From the NCBI GenBank assembly GCA_964450355.1, contig CAYVDH010000126.1, positions 1 through 10,579 of the forward strand: 10,579 bases of DNA, in the 5' to 3' direction. Under the pieces are notes generated by a model. That model saw only the letters and a program-made list of their open reading frames with translations. It ran no database searches and had not been told where the DNA came from. Origin of the DNA: CAYVDH01 sp964450355 (GTDB lineage Bacteria > Bacteroidota > Bacteroidia > NS11-12g > UBA955). The translations under genes and the position numbers were made by a program. Shown piece after piece: positions 1-5,108 of this stretch (its first letter is position 1; the number at the start of each line of letters is the position of its first letter).

Positions 1-480
1 GCTTTGACAATTTTTTCGTGTAACAGAATTAAAAATAAAGGACAAGAAATTTCGGACAAGACAGATGAAAAAGTAAAAGCTAAAAACCTTTTTGAAAAAG
101 TTTTTCCTCATTTTGACGCTTATAAACCTGACACAAAATTTAATAAAGAACGCTTCAAGGACTTTATTAAAGTTGACATCACGCCAGACATAAAAAACAT
201 TTATTGCTTTGACGATGCTATCGGTATTGACGCAGATTATATGTTTTCATTTAACTGCGACACCACAACTGCAAGAAAAATAATTGAAAAGCACCAACTA
301 AAACTTGACAAAGAAACTACTGACTACGGATTTGGACTTCAACACGACTTTGACTGGTGGGACAAGAAAAAAATTGAGAAATTGGAATTATATAGCTGGC
401 AAGGTGAAAACCAATATTTTAAATACTTTTGGTATGACAAAACAGAAGAAAAGGCTTACTACTTCGACTTTGATATGTAA
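1..480 (+). CDS. Probable lipoprotein of unknown function, 5' end cut off by the window
   Basis: The reading frame is open from the first base to a TAA at 478-480, so the true start lies upstream. The visible N-terminus reads ALTIFSC, which looks like the end of a lipoprotein signal peptide with the acceptor Cys at bases 19-21, followed by a polar, Lys-rich linker. If so, the mature protein (about 153 residues) would be anchored in the cell envelope. The rest is an acidic/aromatic globular domain with a tryptophan- and tyrosine-rich end (DFDWWDKKK, YSWQGENQYFKYFWY). I recognise no catalytic motif and no named family. A TTG at 4-6 could formally act as a start, but the hydrophobic stretch abutting the window edge makes truncation more likely. 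It is followed 43 bp later by a dispersed repeat, as in the DUF4265 gene, suggesting an accessory gene carried in a repeat-bounded block. Confidence 0.6.
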   Translation, partial: ALTIFSCNRIKNKGQEISDKTDEKVKAKNLFEKVFPHFDAYKPDTKFNKERFKDFIKVDITPDIKNIYCFDDAIGIDADYMFSFNCDTTTARKIIEKHQLKLDKETTDYGFGLQHDFDWWDKKKIEKLELYSWQGENQYFKYFWYDKTEEKAYYFDFDM

Positions 481-522
481 CATGAGAGAAAAACGTCCTC
501 ATAACAACACCCCTACCCTAAA

Positions 523-619
523 GGCGGAACTTCTGATTGTATTTGGATAAATTGAATTTATTTTATAGTTTTACATCTTATTACAATTGCTGTTCCTGCC
601 CCGCCCTTCGTATAGCTGC
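523..619 (+). repeat. Dispersed ~97-bp intergenic repeat, copy 1
   Basis: This block matches 2330-2426 over 97 bp without gaps, with about ten substitutions. It starts GGCGGAACTTC and ends around CTGCCCCGCCCTTCG. Weaker similarity extends left to about 501 (ATAACAACACC versus ATAACCAAACC). Inside, ATAAAT-TGA-ATTTAT (547-561) forms a short hairpin. The outer GGCGGAAC pairs imperfectly with the distal GTTCCTGCC, so the whole unit can fold as a long imperfect hairpin. It lies between a gene end and the next gene start in both copies. It is not coding and matches no insertion sequence I recognise. Confidence 0.8.
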
Positions 620-649
620 AAAAAGTTGGGCATAATTATAAAAAGTCAT

Positions 650-1015
650 ATGAGCATTTGGAAAAATGAAATTGAATCAAAAGAGAACTTTTATCAGAAG
701 ATTGAAAAATATTACTCTGAGATAGCTGATGAATTGATTCCAGTAGATTTGCTACAAAAGATTATTGTCAAAATAACAAATAGCCAATATGATACATATC
801 AGCGCTTTTGGAAGCAATATCCAAAATCACGAAAGCGATATTCAAAGCTTAAAATTGAAGATTTGGAACATCCTTTCACGCATTATGAGATTACAGACTT
901 CTTTAAACAAAACGACAAATTGAATTATAGAGTGTTTTCAAAGATTTTACTCAAAATGAATGATGAAGAATTTGACAACTACGAATTAAGAAAACATCAA
1001 TACGAAACAAAATAA
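650..1015 (+). CDS. Uncharacterised 121-residue protein
   Basis: I chose the ATG at 650 because the frame upstream of it (to 587) runs through the dispersed repeat and reads as low-quality Pro/Cys-rich sequence, while the protein from 650 onward is a normal charged, helix-rich polypeptide. It begins MSIWKNEIESKENFYQKI and has many Lys, Glu and aromatic residues, no signal peptide and no membrane segment, so it is probably cytosolic. I recognise no domain. The next ORF starts 1 bp after its stop codon (TAATATG), indicating translational coupling and a shared mRNA. The pairing of two small acidic/basic proteins could fit an immunity, antitoxin or two-part accessory module, but nothing in the sequence proves this. 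Confidence 0.6.
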   Translation: MSIWKNEIESKENFYQKIEKYYSEIADELIPVDLLQKIIVKITNSQYDTYQRFWKQYPKSRKRYSKLKIEDLEHPFTHYEITDFFKQNDKLNYRVFSKILLKMNDEEFDNYELRKHQYETK

Positions 1016-1016
1016 T

Positions 1017-1268
1017 ATGACTATAGTTGAATTGTATTTGCAACTAAAGGAAATCGGACTTGATGACAAGGACATTTATTTAAATGGTTTGCATGGCAGT
1101 ACCGATGATAATGAAAAGTTATCAATGATAATTTTGAAGGGAAAATATTCAGCTATATGGAGAGTGTATTTTAAGGAACGTGGAGAACAACATTCTGTAA
1201 GAGAGTTTAATAATGAAACTGACGCTTGTGAATATTATCTTATAGAAATGAAAGAAAACAATAAGTAA
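1017..1268 (+). CDS. Uncharacterised 83-residue acidic protein
   Basis: This ORF begins one base after the stop of the preceding gene and reads as a compact acidic domain. The C-terminal part, VYFKERGEQHSVREFNNET followed by DACEYYL, resembles short C-terminal modules seen in proteins associated with bacterial polymorphic toxins and their immunity partners. That is an impression from family memory, not a demonstrated match. There is no signal peptide or transmembrane helix. The stop codon falls inside a TAAGTAAG tandem at 1262-1269. Removing one TAAG would join this frame to the next ORF, giving about 186 residues, so this may be the front half of a broken longer gene. Otherwise it is the second gene of a coupled pair with 650-1015. 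Confidence 0.6.
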   Translation: MTIVELYLQLKEIGLDDKDIYLNGLHGSTDDNEKLSMIILKGKYSAIWRVYFKERGEQHSVREFNNETDACEYYLIEMKENNK

Positions 1269-1581
1269 GTTTAAAATTATCGAACAAGTTAAAATCACCA
1301 AAGTTGAAATAGACGACTCAGGTAAACTACATCTAAAACCTGAAAAATCTAAATTTACATTGATACATAGAACAGCCACAGAAGTACATTGGGATGATAA
1401 AAAAATGACACTCTATTCACCCAGACCAAGGGATTGGAGTAACTTAGATTGGTATCTGCATATTGTAAGAGTTGCTAAAACTGGGTGTTCTGTTGCACTA
1501 AAATTAACAGATGAAACCGAATGGATTAACATAAATGATGAACTTAAAACAGAAATAACGAAAGCACAACAAACAATTTAG
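1261..1581 (+). CDS. Small uncharacterised protein with no clear start codon (possibly a gene fragment)
   Basis: The frame is open from 1252 to the TAG at 1579-1581. The upstream codons read like normal protein (FKIIEQVKITKVEIDDSG, then KLHLKPEKSKF), so the coding region very probably extends well before the first conventional start, a TTG at 1360. There is no in-frame ATG or GTG in 1252-1359, only ATA (1261) and ATT (1276). The conserved-looking core has DWSNLDWYLHIVRVA and a C-terminal amphipathic helix. I recognise no family. Two explanations remain: translation begins at a rare codon coupled to the preceding gene, or a TAAG duplication at 1262-1269 split one longer gene. The start I give is a compromise. 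Function is unknown and no export signal is visible. Confidence 0.45.
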   Translation: MSKFKIIEQVKITKVEIDDSGKLHLKPEKSKFTLIHRTATEVHWDDKKMTLYSPRPRDWSNLDWYLHIVRVAKTGCSVALKLTDETEWININDELKTEITKAQQTI

Positions 1582-1716
1582 CCAATAAGGGTTTCCGTGG
1601 TTTGCGAAGGCTTTTAGCCCTATTTAATTTTTTGTGTAACCTGATAGGAAATCACCTGCAATCCCTTTGGCTCATATTGTCATCCGTCAAACTGTCTAAA
1701 AACTGACAAAAAATAT

Positions 1717-1724
1717 TAAATTTG
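1717..1724 (+). promoter_or_regulatory. Bacteroidota-type -7 promoter box inside copy A
   Basis: TAAATTTG matches the phylum's TAnnTTTG -7 consensus exactly and lies 10 nt before the mini-ORF ATG at 1735. No clear -33 TTG sits at the proper distance upstream. The same box at the same distance recurs in copy B at 3545-3552, which supports function. Transcripts from here would read into the DUF4265 gene. Confidence 0.45.
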
Positions 1725-1734
1725 CGTAAAACAA

Positions 1735-1815
1735 ATGGACAATAGACTTAAAAACTTTTCATTTTATTCTTTCTCAGAGGATGGAAATGAGTATTTAGAC
1801 AATCTGCCGTTATAG
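1735..1815 (+). other. 26-codon mini-ORF with FSEDGNE motif
   Basis: ATG at 1735 and TAG at 1813-1815 enclose 26 codons beginning MDNRLKNFSFYSFSEDGNE. The mini-ORF at 3562-3621 encodes a similarly placed peptide, MANCPKRYSIFPFSSDGNE, with 10 of 19 aligned residues identical and no gap. Both are preceded by a TAAATTTG box. It ends 11 nt before the DUF4265 start, a position suited to a leader peptide. It may equally be the remnant of the first codons of a lost gene carried along with the repeat. No database family comes to mind. Confidence 0.35.
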
Positions 1816-1826
1816 CCAAACATAGA

Positions 1827-2294
1827 ATGACTACAAAAAACGATAATTACGTTAAAATACTATTCCGTTTTCATAGTGACATCTTTGAAGAAGAAATGGT
1901 TGAAACAATGTGGGCGACAATTGTTGACAAACATAAAGGACTTTTTAAGCTCGACAGCATTCCGTTTTATGCACCTCAAATTGCTTCAGACGACATTTTG
2001 TTTGCTGAATTTGACGACCATGAACAAATGTTGACTTATCGCAGAACAGTTGAATATTCGGGCAACTCAACAATTCAAATTGTGCTTATGGACAAGTCAA
2101 AAGACATAAATCAAATCCGTGACACATTCAAAGAACTTGGTTGTGTTTCAGAAAAAAACAATGGCGAATATTTTTCAATGTTAATCCCTTCAACTGTTGA
2201 CTATAAAATAATAAAGAAAAAGCTAGACGAGTTAGAAACACAAGAAATTATTAGTTACGCAGAACCTTGTTTAGCAGACGGACACAGATATTGA
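1827..2294 (+). CDS. DUF4265 domain protein
   Basis: The 155-residue protein shows the recognisable DUF4265 pattern: VKILFRF (9-15), an ETMWATIVD segment (26-34), a LDSIPFYAPQIASDDI block (42-57) and VEYSGNSTIQIV (75-86). The C-terminal half carries a helix-loop-strand tail ending in SYAEPCLADG. The length is normal for a stand-alone member, and it appears intact. There is no signal peptide, so it is likely cytosolic. The biochemical function of the family is unknown; it is often found as an isolated accessory gene. The ATG at 1827 follows the dispersed element directly, so its promoter is probably the TAAATTTG box at 1717. A dispersed repeat follows 36 bp after the stop. The family call is from motif recognition and I am fairly sure of it; any role is not established. 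Confidence 0.75.
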   Translation: MTTKNDNYVKILFRFHSDIFEEEMVETMWATIVDKHKGLFKLDSIPFYAPQIASDDILFAEFDDHEQMLTYRRTVEYSGNSTIQIVLMDKSKDINQIRDTFKELGCVSEKNNGEYFSMLIPSTVDYKIIKKKLDELETQEIISYAEPCLADGHRY

Positions 2295-2329
2295 GAAAAG
2301 CAACTTGCTATAACCAAACCTCACATAAT

Positions 2330-2426
2330 GGCGGAACTTCAGATTCTATTTGGATAAATTGTATTTATTTTATAGTTTTACATCTTATTACATTTGCTGC
2401 TCCTGCCCCGCCCTTCGGGTTGTTGC
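2330..2426 (+). repeat. Dispersed ~97-bp intergenic repeat, copy 2
   Basis: This is the partner of 523-619: ungapped over 97 bp with roughly ten differences, several clustered at the right end (CTTCGGGTTGTTGC versus CTTCGTATAGCTGC). The inner hairpin is conserved with a changed loop base, ATAAAT-TGT-ATTTAT at 2354-2368, so the stem is kept while the loop varies. It sits between the DUF4265 gene and the nuclease gene, 36 bp after the former's stop. The short frame that can be read through it is repeat sequence, not a gene. Confidence 0.8.
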
Positions 2427-2476
2427 AGACCGATAGTGGCAAGCGTACCGAAACGACACAGACAAACAGAAAATAA

Positions 2477-3355
2477 ATGTACTTACACAAACATATATCA
2501 GCTAACAACGTTTCAATTGACAACTTTCCATTTCAAAGAGAAATTGCAATGGAAGCATACTTAATTGAAAATCCAACTGTTTTATCTATGGAAACAGAAG
2601 GATTTAATGAAGTTGATATTCTAAAATGTGAAGTAACATTGTTAGACGGCAGAACCGACCGAAATACTGATGGAAGAATTGACATTTTAGCAAAATATGG
2701 TCAAGAATATTTAGCCGTTGTTGAACTAAAATTAGGAGAACTAACTGAAACTCATTTATCACAATTAGAAAGTTATTTAAAAGAGCGAAATCAAATCCTT
2801 CAAAAATTTCCTGACATTTGGGACACAACAGTAAGTAGCCAACCTAAATGGATAGGCGTTATGATAGGAGCAACAATAAATCCTGACTTGATGTTGAAAA
2901 TTAGAAAAGGATATTACTTTGATATAGACATTCCAATTGCTGCATTGACAATAAACAGATACAAAGGTAAGGACGGAAATGTGTATGTTGTAACTGACAC
3001 TTATTTTATAGAACGAGTAAAAAACAAGGATTACACAAAATACATATTTAATGGACTGAAATATGGTAAAAACAGACTTGTATTAGCTGTAATAAAAGAT
3101 TATGTAGAAAAAAATCCGACAATAACTTTCAGTCAGTTAAAATCAAAATTTCCTGACCATTTACAAAGTAGAGAAACTTTTACTACCGAAACAGAAGCGA
3201 AAACAAAACGAGATAGACGAAATTTTATTGAACCTAACGAACTAATCACATTAGCGGACGAAACAATTGCAGTTAGTACACAATGGGGTATATTAAACAT
3301 TAATCCATTTATTGAACATAGCAGAAAAATGAACATAGATATTAAAATAACATAA
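2477..3355 (+). CDS. PD-(D/E)XK nuclease-like protein (NucS/DUF91-like core)
   Basis: This 292-residue protein carries a plausible PD-(D/E)XK catalytic core. E31 lies in an E-N-P motif, D69 in GRIDIL, the E83-L-K85 triad element in VVELKLGE, and Q96 in a QLESYL helix. The spacing and the 'GR.D....VVELK.G...QL..YL' layout resemble NucS-type (DUF91) nucleases, which cut DNA using divalent metal. A separate C-terminal domain (about 194-290) starts RLVLAVIKDYVEKNPTITF, passes through KFPDHLQS, and ends near TQWGILNINPFIEHS. I remember this module from other Bacteroidota endonucleases of restriction or defence type, probably as a DNA-binding part. The gene is intact and cytosolic, and stands alone behind a dispersed repeat, with no methyltransferase or helicase partner. 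A defence role is inference; a restriction or repair nuclease is equally possible. Confidence 0.65.
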   Translation: MYLHKHISANNVSIDNFPFQREIAMEAYLIENPTVLSMETEGFNEVDILKCEVTLLDGRTDRNTDGRIDILAKYGQEYLAVVELKLGELTETHLSQLESYLKERNQILQKFPDIWDTTVSSQPKWIGVMIGATINPDLMLKIRKGYYFDIDIPIAALTINRYKGKDGNVYVVTDTYFIERVKNKDYTKYIFNGLKYGKNRLVLAVIKDYVEKNPTITFSQLKSKFPDHLQSRETFTTETEAKTKRDRRNFIEPNELITLADETIAVSTQWGILNINPFIEHSRKMNIDIKIT

Positions 3356-3520
3356 CGATTAAAAAACGCCAGCCACCATCAAGTGTTTTGCGAAATTGGG
3401 GCGAAATGCCAAACCCGAATATTCGGAATTTTTGACTTGTCCTAAAATAGGTTTACACAAAACAACGTTTAAAAATGTTATAAATAGAACAAGAAATCAA
3501 CCAAATCCAGCTATTTTTTA

Positions 3521-3552
3521 TTGTGAATAGTTTTAAAAATAAATTAAATTTG
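3521..3552 (+). promoter_or_regulatory. Bacteroidota-type promoter in copy B
   Basis: A TTG at 3521-3523 (-33 element) and TAAATTTG at 3545-3552 (-7, consensus TAnnTTTG) are separated by 21 bp, close to the expected arrangement for the phylum's primary sigma factor. The mini-ORF ATG follows 9 nt later at 3562. Confidence 0.5.
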
Positions 3553-3561
3553 TATAAATAA

Positions 3562-3621
3562 ATGGCAAATTGTCCTAAAAGGTATTCTATATTTCCATTT
3601 TCATCGGATGGAAATGAGTAA
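3562..3621 (+). other. 19-codon mini-ORF with FSSDGNE motif
   Basis: ATG at 3562 and TAA at 3619-3621 encode MANCPKRYSIFPFSSDGNE. Its relative at 1735-1815 has the same phase, the same promoter distance and the same DGNE ending motif, but reads 7 codons further because it lacks this stop. The similarity continues at the DNA level past the stop, so this copy may be shortened. It is either a leader or regulatory peptide or a decayed gene start. Confidence 0.35.
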
Positions 3622-3655
3622 ATGGGCAAACTACGGCTATCCTACCAACGACAGT

Positions 3656-3700
3656 TCAAACAATTATAGTCAAACAATTGAAAAAAAAATTGTACCTTTG
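3656..3700 (+). promoter_or_regulatory. Promoter and possible operator of the copper cluster
   Basis: TACCTTTG at 3693-3700 fits the TAnnTTTG -7 consensus and lies 17 nt before the ATG at 3718; no good -33 TTG is at the usual distance. Immediately upstream TCAAACAATT occurs twice (3656-3665, 3670-3679), 14 bp apart, and CAATT...AATTG (3676-3692) forms an inverted repeat overlapping the promoter. Such paired sites are suited to binding a regulator; which one is unknown, since no regulator gene is in the window. Confidence 0.45.
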
Positions 3701-3717
3701 AAAAATATTAATATTGA

Positions 3718-4101
3718 ATGATAAAGAAGTTTCACTTTTTGCTTATTATCTTAACGTTTGGATTCTTTGCAACACCAACGCTGACTTATGCTTGTGGAAC
3801 AAATTCAAACAAAACTGAAAAATCTTGTTGCAATAAAGATAAAGCGAAAAGAACAGACAAAAAAGATTGTTGCAAAAGCCCTCATTCAAATAACAACATA
3901 AATGATGACGGTTGTGATGGAAAATGCAAACACACATCTTGTAGTTGCTCAACTTCTCATTTTGCATTTAATTTGCCTTTTACAATCGAATTAAAATCTA
4001 AAAATTGTTTTGTAGAAAGTGAAAAAAATAAATTCTACGACAAACAAATCTATCTTTCTGATGGATTTTATACCATTTGGACTCCTCCTAATATAGGCTA
4101 A
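3718..4101 (+). CDS. Exported Cys-rich small protein, probable metal binder
   Basis: The 127-residue product begins with a clear signal peptide (KKFHFLLIILTFGFF, cleavage likely after A25 in TLTYA). The mature part has ten cysteines, nine of them between 26 and 77: C26, CC at 37-38, CC at 51-52, C66, C70, C75 and C77, with nearby histidines at 56, 72 and 81 and many lysines. Such a layout suits binding of soft metals such as Cu(+), though no named family is certain. The C-terminal third (about 82-127) is different, with one Cys and a hydrophobic end, DGFYTIWTPPNIG, that looks conserved in type. C26 right after the signal could make it a lipoprotein, but the lipobox is poor. It is the first gene of the copper cluster, and I have seen similar proteins beside Bacteroidota metal efflux genes. 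A role as periplasmic copper buffer or chaperone is inferred. Confidence 0.7.
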   Translation: MIKKFHFLLIILTFGFFATPTLTYACGTNSNKTEKSCCNKDKAKRTDKKDCCKSPHSNNNINDDGCDGKCKHTSCSCSTSHFAFNLPFTIELKSKNCFVESEKNKFYDKQIYLSDGFYTIWTPPNIG

Positions 4102-4136
4102 TTTTTATCATTGATAGCCATAGTACTGTCCTATCG

Positions 4137-4156
4137 AAAGCAAAATATTTGCTTTT
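4137..4156 (+). terminator. Hairpin between Cys-rich protein and HMA-DUF3347 genes
   Basis: AAAGCAAA (4137-4144), loop ATA, TTTGCTTT (4148-4155), then one more T and an A run. The 8-bp stem is perfect but A/T-rich, and the T tract merges with the stem, so it is a weak terminator or attenuator at best. It lies 36 bp after the Cys-rich gene's stop. Confidence 0.4.
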
Positions 4157-4193
4157 AAAACAATTATATTCAAAACTTTAAATTTTCAAAAAA

Positions 4194-5054
4194 ATGAAAT
4201 CAATAAAAATATTGATGGCAATTACTGTATTGCTATCCTTTACAGCGTGTAACGCTCAAATTAAAAACGCTAAAACCGAAAGCGTGAAAATATTCGGAAA
4301 TTGTGAAATGTGCGAAACTACCATAGAAAAAGCAGGCAATAAAAAGAAAATTGCCAAAGTAGATTGGAACAAAGACACCAAAATGGCTTCCATTACTTAC
4401 GATTCTATTAAGACAAATCAAGATGAAATTTTGAAACGAATTGCATTGGCAGGTTATGATAATGACAAATTTCTTGCTCCTGATAACGTCTATTCTGAAT
4501 TGCCTGAATGTTGCCAATACGAAAGGAAATCGAAAATTGTTGAAACATCAAAAATACCCAAAACCGACAGTTCAACCGTAGAAATGAATGACCATACGTC
4601 AATGACAGTAACCAAACAAGAAACACCTCAATTGAAAGTGGTTTTTGACAATTATTTTGCGCTGAAAGATGCTTTGATAAAAACAGATGGAATTACTGCA
4701 TCTGCAAAAGCAAAAGAATTATCTACTGCGATTGATAGTGTAAAGATGGAAAAACTTTCAACGGAAGAGCATACCGTATGGATGAAAATAATGAAGGATT
4801 TATCCTTTGATGCAGAGCATATTGCTGACACAAAGGATGTTTCGCACCAAAGAGACCATTTTACAACATTGTCTAAAAACATGTATGCTTTGATGAAAGT
4901 TTCAAAACAAGAAACACCTACGTATTTTCAGCATTGTCCAATGTATAATAATGGCAAAGGTGCAGATTGGTTGAGCAAAGAAAATGCAGTTAAAAATCCA
5001 TATTACGGTTCTCAAATGTTGAGTTGCGGTAAAACAGTAGAAACAATTAAATAA
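4194..5054 (+). CDS. Lipoprotein with HMA metal-binding domain and DUF3347 domain
   Basis: The 286-residue protein opens with a lipoprotein signal peptide ending SFTAC (acceptor C19), placing it in the envelope. Residues about 28-95 form an HMA fold of the Cu chaperone type with the ligand pair C37-E-M-C40 in GNCEMCETTIEKA, a natural spacing of the CxxC site. A Ser/Thr-rich linker follows, with an extra CC around residues 102-103. From about 145 onward the DUF3347 pattern appears: YFALKDALIKTDG, a helical middle, then HCPMYNNGKGADWL (from H247) and SQMLSCG (M275, C278). DUF3347 is known near or in CusB-type efflux partners, and its Cys/Met/His groups suggest Cu(+) binding. The likely job is periplasmic copper capture or delivery. 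It precedes the copper ATPase by 54 bp, with a strong hairpin between them. Confidence 0.85.
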   Translation: MKSIKILMAITVLLSFTACNAQIKNAKTESVKIFGNCEMCETTIEKAGNKKKIAKVDWNKDTKMASITYDSIKTNQDEILKRIALAGYDNDKFLAPDNVYSELPECCQYERKSKIVETSKIPKTDSSTVEMNDHTSMTVTKQETPQLKVVFDNYFALKDALIKTDGITASAKAKELSTAIDSVKMEKLSTEEHTVWMKIMKDLSFDAEHIADTKDVSHQRDHFTTLSKNMYALMKVSKQETPTYFQHCPMYNNGKGADWLSKENAVKNPYYGSQMLSCGKTVETIK

Positions 5055-5062
5055 TTTAAATT

Positions 5063-5093
5063 AGGCGTAGCCTAAAAAATGGCTACGCCTTTA
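5063..5093 (+). terminator. Strong hairpin between the lipoprotein and ATPase genes
   Basis: AGGCGTAGCC (5063-5072), an 8-nt loop TAAAAAAT, and GGCTACGCCT (5081-5090) form a perfect 10-bp stem, by far the most G+C-rich and stable in the window. It is followed by only a short T run (TTTAT). It can act as a terminator or a partial attenuator, or protect the upstream message's 3' end; partial read-through to the ATPase is plausible because that gene lies 18 bp past it, without an obvious promoter of its own. Confidence 0.7.
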
Positions 5094-5108
5094 TAACATT
5101 TTAAAATA

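Larger units (their letters stand above)
1581..1825 (+). repeat. Diverged dispersed intergenic element, copy A, with promoter and mini-ORF
   Basis: This gene-free stretch of 245 bp is related to 3370-3650. Shared landmarks, in the same order, are a GCCA...GGTTT...TTTGCGAA block at 1582-1610, a TTAAATTTG promoter box, an ATG 10-11 nt later, the exact 15-mer GGATGGAAATGAGTA, and a closing CTGCCGTTATAGCC-like segment. The element ends directly before the DUF4265 start codon, so it also serves as that gene's leader. A partial third relative lies at 9917-10070, sharing the AAACTG...TCTAAAAACT block. Confidence 0.55.
3370..3655 (+). repeat. Diverged dispersed intergenic element, copy B
   Basis: This fills most of the 362-bp gap between the nuclease and the Cys-rich protein gene. 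It begins GCCAGCCACCATC and continues through GTGTTTTGCGAAATTGGGGC, a type of block I have seen repeatedly between Bacteroidota genes. It contains the perfect palindrome CCGAATATTCGG (3415-3426). An internal direct repeat TTGTCCTAAAA occurs at about 3439 and 3570. The right half carries a promoter, a mini-ORF with the DGNE motif and the exact 15-mer GGATGGAAATGAGTA shared with copy A. Confidence 0.55.

Noticed and set aside
501..631. Integron attC site
   Set aside because: GTTGGGC at 625-631 fits GTTRRRY, but the second repeat copy lacks it, no matching RYYYAAC partner is seen, and no integrase is in the window. One such 7-mer is expected by chance.
587..649. Upstream extension of the 650-1015 ORF, which would add 21 residues
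   Set aside because: The extension is encoded by the right end of the dispersed repeat and has no protein-like character; the ATG at 650 is the better start.
2267..2476. Open frame of 69 codons between the DUF4265 and nuclease genes
   Set aside because: It overlaps the DUF4265 end and runs through the ~97-bp repeat; the peptide has no features and the same repeat elsewhere is out of frame.
3430..3590. Insertion-sequence end, from TTGTCCTAAAATAGGTTTAC and the second TTGTCCTAAAA
   Set aside because: The two copies are direct, not inverted; there is no transposase frame and no target duplication that I can see.
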